NCBI GenBank assembly: GCA_020199775.1
Contig: JAIVJZ010000004.1
Location: forward strand, 62,001 to 126,000
Reading direction: 5' to 3'
Length of the DNA: 64,000 nucleotides
Origin: Acidobacteriota bacterium
Lineage (GTDB): Bacteria > Acidobacteriota > Blastocatellia > Pyrinomonadales > Pyrinomonadaceae
The translations under genes were made by a program, and so were the position numbers. This document shows, one piece after another, positions 33,562 to 42,100 of this stretch. Under the pieces are notes generated by a model, which saw only the letters and a program-made list of their open reading frames with translations, was not told the DNA's origin and made no database searches. The number at the start of each line of letters is the position of its first letter. Within the stretch, counting starts at the first letter, position 1.

Positions 33562-33610
33562 AACAAAAAGAGCGGGCCTTTGGCTTCGACAGGGAAGCCG
33601 GCCCGCTCCT
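33562..33610 (-). terminator. Terminator of the small minus-strand transcript
   Basis: Outer stem GAGCGGGCC (33570-33578) with GGCCCGCTC (33600-33608) plus an inner GGCTTC/GAAGCC stem. On the minus strand it ends in TTTTTG. It fits the end of a transcript starting near 33935. Confidence 0.75.
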
Positions 33611-33640
33611 TCAATTCTCTTAAAGCTATTTTCGAGATTT

Positions 33641-33668
33641 CGGGAGCGGGAGGCCGCTCCCGCTTTTT
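33641..33668. terminator. Second hairpin terminator
   Basis: Stem CGGGAGCGG/CCGCTCCCG, loop GAGG, followed by CTTTTT on the plus strand. On the minus strand it directly follows the small ORF stop but lacks a T run. Confidence 0.65.
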
Positions 33669-33885
33669 AAATTAGACTGACCCGACGATCAGAATTCCAG
33701 AGATTAATCGTGGAATTCGCGTCTTTACGCATGAGTTCGCCGCCGGGCAGATAGGTGGGTAACGAACCCGGACACGAGACCGCCGCGAAGCCTGTGGCTT
33801 CACTAAACAGTCCGGCATACGTCTGCCCCGAAGCCCTGCGGCCTCTGGCGGCTATGCTGTTTGAATGTGTCCGGTTCATCGACAT
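33667..33885 (-). CDS. Small hypothetical protein behind a consensus promoter
   Basis: A 72-residue frame starting MSMNRTHSN and ending DRRVSLI, with a central GFAAVSCPGSLPTYLPGGEL. I recognise no family. What makes it credible is context: a near-perfect sigma70 promoter lies about 55 bp upstream and hairpin terminators lie just downstream, so the region is surely transcribed. The ribosome site before ATG 33885 is weak and a second ATG follows at 33879. The transcript could equally be a small regulatory RNA or a peptide precursor. It sits between the tRNA array and the nuclease-helicase region. Confidence 0.45.
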   Translation of the reverse strand: MSMNRTHSNSIAARGRRASGQTYAGLFSEATGFAAVSCPGSLPTYLPGGELMRKDANSTINLWNSDRRVSLI

Positions 33886-33940
33886 TGAAGTTCTCGTTTC
33901 TTTCTCACGCACGGAGTTCGCTTTCCCCGCGCGCCAGACA

Positions 33941-33969
33941 TATATAAACTCGACAGGAAATATTGTCAA
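33941..33969 (-). promoter_or_regulatory. Near-consensus sigma70 promoter
   Basis: Minus strand: TTGACA (33964-33969), exactly 17 bases, then TATATA (33941-33946). The expected start is near 33935, reading toward the small ORF. Confidence 0.8.
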
Positions 33970-34070
33970 CACTTTTTTTGTCTGCATCTCTCGGATACCG
34001 GAATTGGGCTTGAGGTTGCCCGGCGAGTCGCCCGCGTCGTCGGGCGGCGACGGCTGAGACGGAGTCGGTC

Positions 34071-34898
34071 GTGCGTCTCGACAAGACAAAAGGCTTTTGC
34101 TACAGTCTCGCGAGCCTTGAACGCGCAATCCCCGCGCCCCGCGAGCAGGCGCGCGCCGCGCCCGACTTCGATAATCTTCTTGTGCTCATCCCGGAGAAAG
34201 CCATTTTGGAAGCCAAAGATAAAATCCGCCCGGAGACGTCCGAGCATTTTGCGTCGGCTGGGACGCCGCCACTGTGCGTCGAATGTTTGGAGACGGCGAC
34301 AGACCCGGTCGCGGGGCGGCGCGGCGAAATTCTGTGCCCCGCGTGCGCGAAGAATTACTACGCGGCCTGCGCGCTCTGCCGCGGCCTGATTCCGCAGGAC
34401 GAAGCGATCACGCGCCGCGACGCCGTGTATTGTTCCGAGTGCGACGCGCAGGAGGGAGCGCAGGCTCACATGGGCGATGCGCCGGGCGACGCGGAGGTCG
34501 CATCGCTGGTCTCCGAGTACATCGGGCTGCACGCAGAGGAGAAGCGCATCAAGGATCGTCTGGACGAGATCAAAGAACAACTCAAGGCGGCCGCCGTGGC
34601 GCGCGAGCGCGTGGCGGGCGCGGTGACTTTGAGCGGCGGAGAGGGCGCGGTGAAATGCAGCTTCAAGACGAATTTGAAATGTATCCCGGAGAAAGTCGGC
34701 GCGCTCGAAGGGCAACTCGCGCCCGACGAATTCGCCGCCCTTTTCGAACGCAAAGTCAGCTACAGCCCCGTCAAAGACACTCTGGAAAAGTTTCTGTCGG
34801 GCGACGCCGGAACCGACGCTAACGTGCGCGAACTGATTCTCGCCGCCGTCGAGCGGACGGAGACGCCGACGCTCACCGTGGTGCGCCCGAAGAAATAG
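34071..34898 (+). CDS. Zinc-ribbon/LIM-like protein of unknown function
   Basis: A 275-residue protein, GTG start with GGAG seven bases before. A central cysteine cluster is visible: CVECL, CPACAKNYY, CALCRG and YCSECDAQEG. These CxxC pairs would bind two zinc ions in a LIM- or RING-like arrangement. After it comes a helical segment (EYIGLHAEEKRIKDRLDEIKEQLKAAAV) that could be a coiled coil, then a beta-rich tail. It ends 87 bp before the nuclease-helicase gene on the same strand. It resembles host-nuclease-inhibitor-like or phage-type zinc proteins only loosely, and I cannot assign a function. Confidence 0.7.
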   Translation: MRLDKTKGFCYSLASLERAIPAPREQARAAPDFDNLLVLIPEKAILEAKDKIRPETSEHFASAGTPPLCVECLETATDPVAGRRGEILCPACAKNYYAACALCRGLIPQDEAITRRDAVYCSECDAQEGAQAHMGDAPGDAEVASLVSEYIGLHAEEKRIKDRLDEIKEQLKAAAVARERVAGAVTLSGGEGAVKCSFKTNLKCIPEKVGALEGQLAPDEFAALFERKVSYSPVKDTLEKFLSGDAGTDANVRELILAAVERTETPTLTVVRPKK

Positions 34899-34985
34899 GC
34901 GCGCGTTGGTTTCACCCGGCGAGCCGCACACAATTTTCAACGCTAACCGGCTCCGTCGAAAGAAAGTCTGCCCCGGCTCCCTCGC

Positions 34986-37900
34986 ATGTCGCACGATCCC
35001 GCACCCAACGAAAACATCTTCACCGAGCGCACGCTCGGCGCGCACCGGCTCGCGCAGTACGTCTCACGCAATCGCTGCGAACGCTACCTGCGGCTCGCGC
35101 TCTTTCCGACGGAAGCGAAACGAATCGCCGCGCGTTATCGCGTGGGCTTTGAAAATCTCTCGCCGCTGCTCTCCGAATCGGGACAGCAATTCGAACGCGA
35201 TCAAGTCGCGGAGTTGGGCGCGCGCGCCGACGTTCGCAATTTGCAGAACACTTCGGCGGCGGCCTTCGTCTCCGCTTTGAAGTCGCAAGGCGCGGGGCAG
35301 CGTACTTTCTACTATCAGGCGCGGCTCGAAGGGCGCATCGGCGGGTGCAGTTGCGAAGGCTACCCCGATCTGATCGAGATCACGCGTCGTGGCGGCGAGG
35401 ACGGCGACGACACGGTTGACGTGACCGTCATCGACATCAAGGCGAGCCGCCGCGAGACGGTTGGCTTTCGCCTGCAAGTCGCTTTTTACGCGCGCCTCCT
35501 CGGCGACGCTTTGCGGGCGGCCGACCTCCGCCCCGCCACGTTCAAAGGCGCGATTGCGGCGCGCGGTTCCAAACTTGCGCCCGACGAGATCGAGCGGTTC
35601 GACCTCGCGCTTTATCTGGACGAGATCGAGCAACTCGTCGCGGCCGCCGATTCGGATGTCGTGCGCGCTGCGGGGCGCAGTTTCGCCGACGCCTCTTATC
35701 ATCTCGGCGCACACTGCGACGGCTGCCCTTACAACGCGCTGTGCTTCATCGACACGGCCGAACGCGAAGACCTCTCGCTCATTCCTTCGCTCACGGCGAC
35801 GGAGAAGGGCGCGCTTCGCAGCGTCGGCGTGAGGACGACGCGCGAGCTTTCGCGCCTGATGGATTATGGCAAGGGTGGGATGTTGCCCGCGCCCGAAAGA
35901 GAGTCGGACGTTGAGCGCATCGGCGCGCGCTGGCCGCTCGGCAGCCGCTTGCCCGTGCTCGCGCAGCGGGCGCGCGCCGCGCTCGGAAGACTCGACCGGG
36001 ATGTCGAGGCGAAGCGTTACCTGCTCGGCGCGGACTGGGGTTCGCTGCCGGACGAGGGGCAGTATCCGAATCTCATCAAAGTTTACGTCGACGCCGAGCG
36101 CGACCACCTTGAAGATAAAGTTTACCTGCTGGCGGGCGTCGTCGCGGGGCCGTCGGGTTCGGCGGAAATCGTCGAGAACACTTCGACCAGACCCGACGAG
36201 CAAAGCGAGCGCGCGCTCCTCGTCGCGTGGGTGGCGCGTCTGCTCCCGGCGATTGCGCGCGTGGCCGATGCAAACAACGCGCCCGTCCACATCTATCTCT
36301 ACGACAGGCGCGGCCAACGCTCTCTGCTCGACGCGCTCGCGCGCCACTTCGCGGCCTTGTGCGCCATCCCCGCCTTCTACGATCTGTTGACTTCGACGCC
36401 CGCGCTGACGCAGGGCATGATCTCGTTCCTCGCTGAAGAGGTGGGCGAGCGCCTGAACCTCGGGGCGGTCTGCCAGAACTTGTACGAAGTCGCGCGCGAG
36501 ATGGGCTTCGAGTGGCGCGACGGGGAACGCGAGTTTCTCAAGACCTTCCGCGCGCGCATCTTCGACAACACGCGTGTCTTCGCGCGCGACGCGGAGACGG
36601 GCGAGTTCGTCGCCGCCGCGCCGGAAGAGAAGGCGGGTCGCGCCGCCGTGTGGGTTGAATCCGCGGCGCGCTTCGGCACGGAGATTCCGCTCGAATACGC
36701 CTACGCCGCATGGGGGTTGCTCAGGGAATCGCCCGAGATGCAGACGCAGGAGCGCACGCAGGTGCGCGGCTTTCTCGGCACGACGATTGAAGACGTGCGC
36801 GCGCTCTCCCTCGAACGCTGCCGCGCGCTGCGCTTCATCGAAGAGAGTTTCAAATACAAGAACCGGCAGGTCGAGAAAGAACCGCTCTCGCTCGAACGAC
36901 TCGACCGGACGGAAATCGACGCCGACGCCGTCGCACTTCATCGCGCGCTCGAAGATTTCCTCTACCTCGAACACCACGCGAAGATGCAGGAGTTGCTGCT
37001 GCACCTCTCGCTCCCGCCCGAACAACGCGCGGCGGGCGGCCGCACGCTCGTCGTCCGTTGCGATGCTTACGAGCGGACGGAGGGCGGCGAAGACCGCGCG
37101 GAGTTCAGTTTCTCAAAAGCTGATGGCGAGTCTCTGACCGTGGCCGACATGGCCGCGCTGCGTTTTCGCGAAGGCGACTGGGTGGTCTTGAATCCGCTGG
37201 TCGGAGAGGCGGGCACATTCCTGCCCGCGCGCAAACTCGTGCGCGGCCGTCTCGCGGTCGTCGAAGAGTTGGACGAAGCGCGCGTCTCCTTGCGCCTGCT
37301 CTCGATGAATTTCAAGAACTCGGATTTCCGCTACCCGCACTGGTCGTTCAAACCGGAGGCGGGCGCGGTCTGCACCATCGACGAGATGGCCGACGATCTC
37401 AACGCCGACAAGTTTCTGGACGCCTGCCGCCACGCCGCGTCGAATCATCTCTATCACTGGCTGGCGAACGCGGAGGAAGGGAAGCGCGGGCGGGGCATCC
37501 GGCCGAAGCGTCTGCGCGACGCGACGGAGATCGCCGCGCTCGCCTCGCGCGCGCAAGCTCCGCACGGGTTGACCGGAGCGCAGGGGCGTGTGGTCGGGGG
37601 CTACTTGCAGGAGCGTGTCCTCGTTTTGCAGGGGCCGCCGGGGACGGGCAAGAGCCACACGCTCGGCTTCGCGGTGCTCGCGCGTGCGCTCGCGCTCGCG
37701 ACCCCGGCGCGGCCGTTTCGCGTGGCCGTCGCGGCCAAGACGCACGCGGCCAGTTCAATCGCGCTCTCAAGCATCGCGCGCGGCGCGCGGCAACTGTCGC
37801 AGGCCGGTGCGGGCGACGCGCGACTCGCGCCGCTTGAGCGTCTGCGGGTGGCGAAGATTTGCAACGACGCGGGCGAAGTGTTAGCGGAAGGAGTCGAGCG

Positions 37901-38966
37901 TCTGTTCGCGGGCGGGGGCGACGAGTTGAGCGCGGGCGAGCAGTGGGCGATGCTGCTCGGCGAGCCGCTGCTGGTGGTCGGCGGCACGCCGGGCGGAATT
38001 TACAACCTCGTCAAGAAAGGCGCGTCGAAGGGCAAGGCGATTGATTGGACGCAGGAGTTGTTCGACCTCGTCATCGTGGACGAGGCTTCGCAGATGGGCG
38101 TCGCGGAAGCCCTCACGGCCGCCGCTTTCCTGCGCGGCGACGGCCAGTTTATCGCCATCGGCGACCACCGCCAGATGCCGCCCATCCTCGCGCACGCTTG
38201 GGACAGGGAGAGCCGGCGCGATCTCAAACGCGCGCAGCCGCACCTCTCGATCTTCGAGACCCTGCGCGCGCTCGGCTTCGCGAGCGAAGCCCTCGATCAA
38301 TCCTTCCGCATCCCGGCGGAGATCGCGGGCTTCCTGCAACGCCACATCTACGCGGAAGACGGCATCAACTTCCGCTCGGACAACCGCGAGCGCGTCGCGT
38401 CCGACGACACTTTGGAGGGTTGGCTCGGCGCGGCCTTTGCCCCGGAACATTCGCTCGTCGTCATCGAACACGACGAGCGCGGTTCGCAACAGTCGAACGA
38501 GTTCGAGGCCGCGCTGGTCGAATCGCTGGCGGCGGTGGCGTGCGAGAAGTTGGGGTGCGGCGGCGAGGGCGGCATCGGCGTCGTCGTGCCGCATCGCGCG
38601 CAGAAGGCTCTGTTGCGCGCGCGCCTCCCGCACTTGGCGAATTCCATCGACACGGTGGAACGCTTTCAGGGCGGCGAGCGCGAACTGATCATTGTCTCGG
38701 CCACCGTCTCCGACCGCGAGTTCGCGCTGGCCGAGAGCGGCTTTCTGCTCGAACCGCGACGCCTCACGGTCGCCATCTCGCGCCCGAAACGGAAGTTGAT
38801 CGTCATCGCCTCGCGCGCCGTCTTCGATCTCATCCCCGCCGATCTGGACGAATACGAACGCGGCGCGCTGTGGAAGTATCTACGCCACGAGTGCGGCCGG
38901 ACAACTCTCTGGGAGGGCGACATCGAAGGCCATCGCGTGCGCGTCCGCGCTTTAGGCGACGGCTGA
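34986..38966 (+). CDS. RecB-like nuclease fused to SF1 helicase (TM0106/Dna2-like)
   Basis: A 1326-residue fusion. The N-terminal part is a PD-(D/E)XK nuclease (YPDLIEI, then VIDIKAS) followed by a cysteine cluster (CDGCPYNALC) like the iron-sulfur site of Cas4/Dna2/AddB nucleases. The middle is an RNase-H-like linker region (KVYVDAERDHLEDKVYLLAG). The C-terminal part is a superfamily 1 helicase with Walker A QGPPGTGKSHT (about residue 881), Walker B VIVDEASQMG, IGDHRQMPPI, RFQGGERELIIVS and TVAISRPKRKLIV. It probably unwinds and cuts DNA or nucleic-acid hybrids. The combination is known as the TM0106 family, whose cellular role is not settled. Confidence 0.9.
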   Translation: MSHDPAPNENIFTERTLGAHRLAQYVSRNRCERYLRLALFPTEAKRIAARYRVGFENLSPLLSESGQQFERDQVAELGARADVRNLQNTSAAAFVSALKSQGAGQRTFYYQARLEGRIGGCSCEGYPDLIEITRRGGEDGDDTVDVTVIDIKASRRETVGFRLQVAFYARLLGDALRAADLRPATFKGAIAARGSKLAPDEIERFDLALYLDEIEQLVAAADSDVVRAAGRSFADASYHLGAHCDGCPYNALCFIDTAEREDLSLIPSLTATEKGALRSVGVRTTRELSRLMDYGKGGMLPAPERESDVERIGARWPLGSRLPVLAQRARAALGRLDRDVEAKRYLLGADWGSLPDEGQYPNLIKVYVDAERDHLEDKVYLLAGVVAGPSGSAEIVENTSTRPDEQSERALLVAWVARLLPAIARVADANNAPVHIYLYDRRGQRSLLDALARHFAALCAIPAFYDLLTSTPALTQGMISFLAEEVGERLNLGAVCQNLYEVAREMGFEWRDGEREFLKTFRARIFDNTRVFARDAETGEFVAAAPEEKAGRAAVWVESAARFGTEIPLEYAYAAWGLLRESPEMQTQERTQVRGFLGTTIEDVRALSLERCRALRFIEESFKYKNRQVEKEPLSLERLDRTEIDADAVALHRALEDFLYLEHHAKMQELLLHLSLPPEQRAAGGRTLVVRCDAYERTEGGEDRAEFSFSKADGESLTVADMAALRFREGDWVVLNPLVGEAGTFLPARKLVRGRLAVVEELDEARVSLRLLSMNFKNSDFRYPHWSFKPEAGAVCTIDEMADDLNADKFLDACRHAASNHLYHWLANAEEGKRGRGIRPKRLRDATEIAALASRAQAPHGLTGAQGRVVGGYLQERVLVLQGPPGTGKSHTLGFAVLARALALATPARPFRVAVAAKTHAASSIALSSIARGARQLSQAGAGDARLAPLERLRVAKICNDAGEVLAEGVERLFAGGGDELSAGEQWAMLLGEPLLVVGGTPGGIYNLVKKGASKGKAIDWTQELFDLVIVDEASQMGVAEALTAAAFLRGDGQFIAIGDHRQMPPILAHAWDRESRRDLKRAQPHLSIFETLRALGFASEALDQSFRIPAEIAGFLQRHIYAEDGINFRSDNRERVASDDTLEGWLGAAFAPEHSLVVIEHDERGSQQSNEFEAALVESLAAVACEKLGCGGEGGIGVVVPHRAQKALLRARLPHLANSIDTVERFQGGERELIIVSATVSDREFALAESGFLLEPRRLTVAISRPKRKLIVIASRAVFDLIPADLDEYERGALWKYLRHECGRTTLWEGDIEGHRVRVRALGDG

Positions 38967-38992
38967 TCCGTCTCCGTTTGAAGTTCGACGGG

Positions 38993-39023
38993 AAAGCCCC
39001 GCGCTGCGAGCAGGCGGGGCTTT
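38993..39023 (+). terminator. Terminator after the nuclease-helicase gene
   Basis: Stem AAAGCCCCGC/GCGGGGCTTT with an 11-base loop, 26 bp after the stop codon. Confidence 0.7.
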
Positions 39024-39051
39024 CGTGCGCCGGTTGAGCTGTTGAAATTTT

Positions 39052-39558
39052 CTACTGCTTGACGAAGACGCGCTTGGTTTTCTGCACGCCCTGTTCGCCG
39101 CTGAAAGTCATTTCGATGGTCAGCGTTTTGCCGTCGGCGGCGAGCGACCACTTGCGCGTGGCCGTCACTTGGTCGGAGCCGTCCGGGCCTTCGAGCGTGG
39201 CCGTCTCGTTCACTTCCAACGCCGCGCCGTCCGCCGACCACTTGGCGGTGCGCTTGCCTTTGCCCATCACGCCCTGCGGCCCTTGCGGAGTGAAATCGGT
39301 CTCTTTGCCATCGGCGGTGTAGCTGTCCTTGATCACACGCTCGCCCTGCGGCGCGGCGATCTTGGTCTCCAACTCGATCTTGTCGCCGGTCTGCGTGACG
39401 GTCATGGTCTGTTCCATGGTCGGGGGCACGCCTTCACTCTTCGTTTTGTCCATCACCCACTTGCCATTGAAGTCGGCCTTTGCCGCCGCGGCGGCGACGA
39501 CCAGACTCAAAGCGACGAGTGCCACGGCGACGCTGCCTGCTGCCATCTTGCGTTTCAT
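39052..39558 (-). CDS. Exported lipocalin-like hypothetical protein
   Basis: A 168-residue protein with a signal peptide (MAAGSVAVALVALSLVVAAAAAKA), then a beta-rich domain starting FNGKWVMDKTKSEG and ending KTKRVFVKQ. It looks like the small secreted lipocalin-like or 'DUF' proteins common in acidobacteria, function unknown. ATG 39558 has AAGGAGAG eight bases upstream. An upstream ATG in frame (39585) would add nine residues without a ribosome site. Confidence 0.75.
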   Translation of the reverse strand: MKRKMAAGSVAVALVALSLVVAAAAAKADFNGKWVMDKTKSEGVPPTMEQTMTVTQTGDKIELETKIAAPQGERVIKDSYTADGKETDFTPQGPQGVMGKGKRTAKWSADGAALEVNETATLEGPDGSDQVTATRKWSLAADGKTLTIEMTFSGEQGVQKTKRVFVKQ

Positions 39559-39906
39559 GTAAAGCTCTCCTTTTCGCGGGATCAAATCTGAATTTGCGGG
39601 AACTGCACACGATAATACGCGAGCCGTCCAAAATCGTTTCGCCGGTCAGCGACAAAATTTCGCGCGCGTCGGCGGGAACTTACTACGGGCATACGAGAAG
39701 GGAATCGCGCATGCGGGCACATGCGCGCGCACCAACTCGACAGGTTGAATGCGTGCGGCCGGAGCGTGCGGCCGGCGCACGCTAATCGCAAAGCGCGAGT
39801 GCGGCGTTCGGCCTGTCTGCCGAACGCCGCGCGTTGACTCTCTGGCGGACAGGCACGCGCCCCGCTCAGTTGCATCCGGCCGCGAAACGCACGCCGTCCG
39901 TGCGGC

Positions 39907-40296
39907 TTAATTTTGAGGGCTGGCCGGAGTGGTGGAGGTCGCACCGGCAGCCGTCTCGCCGCCGACGATGACGAGCCTGCCGCCGAACTGGACGCCGGAC
40001 AACATGAGATTGCTTCCCTTGTCTTTCGCGGTCAGATAGTTCACCGGGTAAGTGCTCTTGTTTACTTCCAGACGGCCAGTGGCTTTCGCGACGACTTTCG
40101 AGCCGCGGCGGACGGTCAGTTCGTTGGTCTTCTCGTCGAAGGTCACGACGTAATCGCCCTTCTTGACGAGCGTATCTCCGACTTTGATGTCCTGTGTAAA
40201 AGTCACGGTCTTTGACTTCCCACCGGCGAGCGCGACGGAGCCGAGCAGGGTGCAGAGTACGAGGGAAATTGCGACGTGGTGCAAACTCTTTTTCAT
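39907..40296 (-). CDS. Small exported hypothetical protein
   Basis: A 129-residue protein with a clear signal peptide (VAISLVLCTLLGSVALAGG) followed by a beta-rich domain (FTQDIKVGDTLVKKGDYVVTFDE, then LTVRRGSKVVAKATGRLE) and a Thr/Ala tail. Such proteins are numerous in acidobacteria with no assigned role. ATG 40296 has AAAGG eight bases before it. It is transcribed in the same direction as the solitary tRNA-Arg upstream but is separated from it by that tRNA's terminator. Confidence 0.75.
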   Translation of the reverse strand: MKKSLHHVAISLVLCTLLGSVALAGGKSKTVTFTQDIKVGDTLVKKGDYVVTFDEKTNELTVRRGSKVVAKATGRLEVNKSTYPVNYLTAKDKGSNLMLSGVQFGGRLVIVGGETAAGATSTTPASPQN

Positions 40297-40542
40297 CTTT
40301 ATCAACCTTTCGTGGCCTACTTGGGAATGGATGTCTCTACGGGTCTCAATTCATGAGGGAACGCCTTCAGGTTCCGGTAGCATGAACGACACCGGCCGTG
40401 AAAGGTTTGCAGAATGTGACGAGACGCGAATAGCCGTGATGAGTAGCCCCGTCGGCGGGATGAAACTACGACCGCGCGACTTAAGGCCGCGCAACCCGAG
40501 ACCAATTTCGCCGGAGTTAAGGGGCGCAAAGCAGCCCACGCG

Positions 40543-40572
40543 AAAAAGCGAGAATCCCGAAAGACTCTCGCC
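40543..40572 (-). terminator. Terminator of solitary tRNA-Arg(TCG)
   Basis: Stem GCGAGA/TCTCGC with an interrupted inner stem, followed on the minus strand by TTTTT (complement of 40543-40547). It lies 28 bp past the tRNA 3' end. The 245 bp between it and the next gene hold no feature I can support. Confidence 0.75.
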
Positions 40573-40599
40573 CTCAACGCTTACTTGCCGAAACCTGAA

Positions 40600-40673
40600 T
40601 ACACCCGGTAGGGCTCGAACCTACGACCTTTTGATTCGAAGTCAAACGCTCTATCCAACTGAGCTACGGGTGC
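40600..40673 (-). tRNA. tRNA-Arg(TCG), solitary
   Basis: Regular cloverleaf: acceptor GCACCCG/CGGGTGT, D arm GCTC/GAGC, stem TTTGA/TCAAA, loop CTTCGAA, T arm CGTAGGTTCGAGCCCTAC region. No encoded CCA. It has its own terminator and a fully canonical structure, unlike several array members. Confidence 0.95.
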
Positions 40674-40721
40674 GTGTCCAATGTGACGCGCGGGAGGATA
40701 ACATACGCGCGTCCGATTCGA

Positions 40722-41177
40722 TTAGTGAGAGGGATTCGCAGCGCCGTCTTTGAGCAGCCCGGCCTGAAATTCGCGGCGGATGAAGCGGACGAGGCCGCCT
40801 ATCTGTTCGGGCGTGAGCCGACGCTCGAAGGCGGGCATGCCGTCGCCCCCTTTGGCGATCTGGCGTGCGAACTGCGCGTCGGTGTGGTTAAGGCCGTGGC
40901 CTGATTTGAAACTGGGGACTTTGAGCGTTCCGCCGTCGCCCATATCGGTCGCGCCGCCTTCGCCGGTCTCCTTGTGGCAACGGACGCAGGCGGCGTTGTA
41001 GGTGGCGCGCGCGGCGGCGAGTTCGTCGGCGGGCGCGGCGTTCGTGGGCGGCGGGGTTGCGGTCGCGGCGGCGGCGACGTTCGTGTTGCCGGTTTGAAGC
41101 GTGGGGTTGTTGCTCGCGCAGGCCGCGATGAAGGCCGTGAAGGCGCAGAGGAGCAGCACGAGTTTGAGATGCTTCAT
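40722..41177 (-). CDS. Class I cytochrome c lipoprotein
   Basis: A 151-residue protein with a lipoprotein signal (LLCAFTAFIAACAS, lipobox cysteine at about residue 20), an Ala/Thr/Pro linker and one cytochrome c domain. The heme site is CVRCH and the likely axial methionine is in GDGMPAF. It would sit on the periplasmic face of a membrane and carry electrons. No redox partner gene is adjacent. Confidence 0.9.
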   Translation of the reverse strand: MKHLKLVLLLCAFTAFIAACASNNPTLQTGNTNVAAAATATPPPTNAAPADELAAARATYNAACVRCHKETGEGGATDMGDGGTLKVPSFKSGHGLNHTDAQFARQIAKGGDGMPAFERRLTPEQIGGLVRFIRREFQAGLLKDGAANPSH

Positions 41178-41202
41178 TGAAAGAGTCTCTCCGTGAAAGG
41201 TC

Positions 41203-41284
41203 GGTTTCAGGTTTCAGGTTTCAAGTTTCAAGACTGACAGGACTGCGGCCTCCAACTTGAAACTTGAAACTTGAAGCTTGAAAC
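41203..41284. repeat. GTTTCAAG hairpin repeat
   Basis: Left arm of tandem GGTTTCA/AGTTTCA units (41203-41232) and right arm of tandem CTTGAAA units (41255-41284) around a 22-bp loop. It is built like the ATCGTTC repeats but from a different 7-8 bp unit. Confidence 0.8.
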
Positions 41285-41395
41285 TAATACGCAAAACGCG
41301 GGGAGTATAACCGAGTGACGCGGGCGTTTGAAAGATAGGGGAGGCGTGCCGATGCCATCGTCTGCAACGCGCCTTTGGGAGGGCGTTAGAGCGTG

Positions 41396-41450
41396 GCGCG
41401 GTTCAAGTGCGACGAGCACGGCGCGGTTCAAGTGCGGCGAGCACGGCGCG
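41396..41450. repeat. 25-bp tandem repeat
   Basis: Two near-identical copies of a 25-bp unit beginning GCGCGGTTCAAGTGCG (41396-41420 and 41421-41445), with the start of a third. It lies between the cytochrome and PilZ genes. Confidence 0.8.
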
Positions 41451-41471
41451 GGGCAGGTCGGTCGCTAAGGC

Positions 41472-41795
41472 TCATTTCGTCTGGGCGTTGCGATAGTAGT
41501 CTACGAGAGCCTGAAAGTTCTCCTGCTCGCCCGGCGTTAAATTGACGAATTCAATTCCAAGCCCGACCTTGTCCAGATGGTATCGAACTTCGCCGCAGAT
41601 AATTTGCGCGCCTTTGTTGGAGAGGAAGAAGCTGATGTAGACGAGGGTCAGTGGGAGTGCCGCTTCATTTGTCTGGATGAAGCAGCCGCCGATGCTGAAA
41701 CTCGTGATGCGGTCGTGTCTGTCGCATTCCGGCGTCAGCCCCCAGTTGATCGGGATCGACGCTCTGACGCGTGGGTGCCTGCGTTTTTCAATCAT
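41472..41795 (-). CDS. PilZ-domain protein
   Basis: A 107-residue single-domain PilZ protein. The N-terminal RRHPRVRASIPINWG carries the RxxxR cyclic-di-GMP motif, and DRITSFSIGGCFI carries the second [D/N]xSxxG motif, here with Phe after Ser-like positions preserved as SIGG. It probably binds cyclic di-GMP and signals to motility, surface or secretion functions. I chose ATG 41795, and a longer frame from TTG 41846 has no better support. Confidence 0.83.
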   Translation of the reverse strand: MIEKRRHPRVRASIPINWGLTPECDRHDRITSFSIGGCFIQTNEAALPLTLVYISFFLSNKGAQIICGEVRYHLDKVGLGIEFVNLTPGEQENFQALVDYYRNAQTK

Positions 41796-42100
41796 ATGAT
41801 GAGGTCTGGCTCGTGAGGTGCGTATAACGTCGGTTCGAGCCGCCAAGACTTTCGCCGATCTCTTTCACGAAATTATGACGCGACGAAAATTGTTTATCGA
41901 CTCGGGCGCGCCTGCGCGCCGGTCGGCCGAAACATAAACGGCGCGTCGTGAGTCGGGCTGGAGGCCTTCGTCGCCATTTGCAATCTCCCACGCTTCGCCG
42001 CACAATGGTCGCGCGCCGCTCCGACTCCGAAACTTAAAATCTTCCCGACGTGCGCGACGAGCGACGCGTCCGGCGCAATAATCTTAAGGATGAAAGCCCA
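41796..42100. other. Intergenic stretch between divergent genes
   Basis: The region between the PilZ and HemQ-like genes must carry both promoters. I see no clear consensus pair, RNA gene or repeat in it. Confidence 0.5.

Noticed and set aside
40317-40577. 86-codon minus-strand frame between tRNA-Arg and the small exported protein
   Set aside because: It overlaps the tRNA terminator stem and shows no conserved motif beyond a few cysteines.
41203-41450. CRISPR-like look of clustered repeats
   Set aside because: The units are adjacent or opposed without regular unique spacers, and there are no cas genes.
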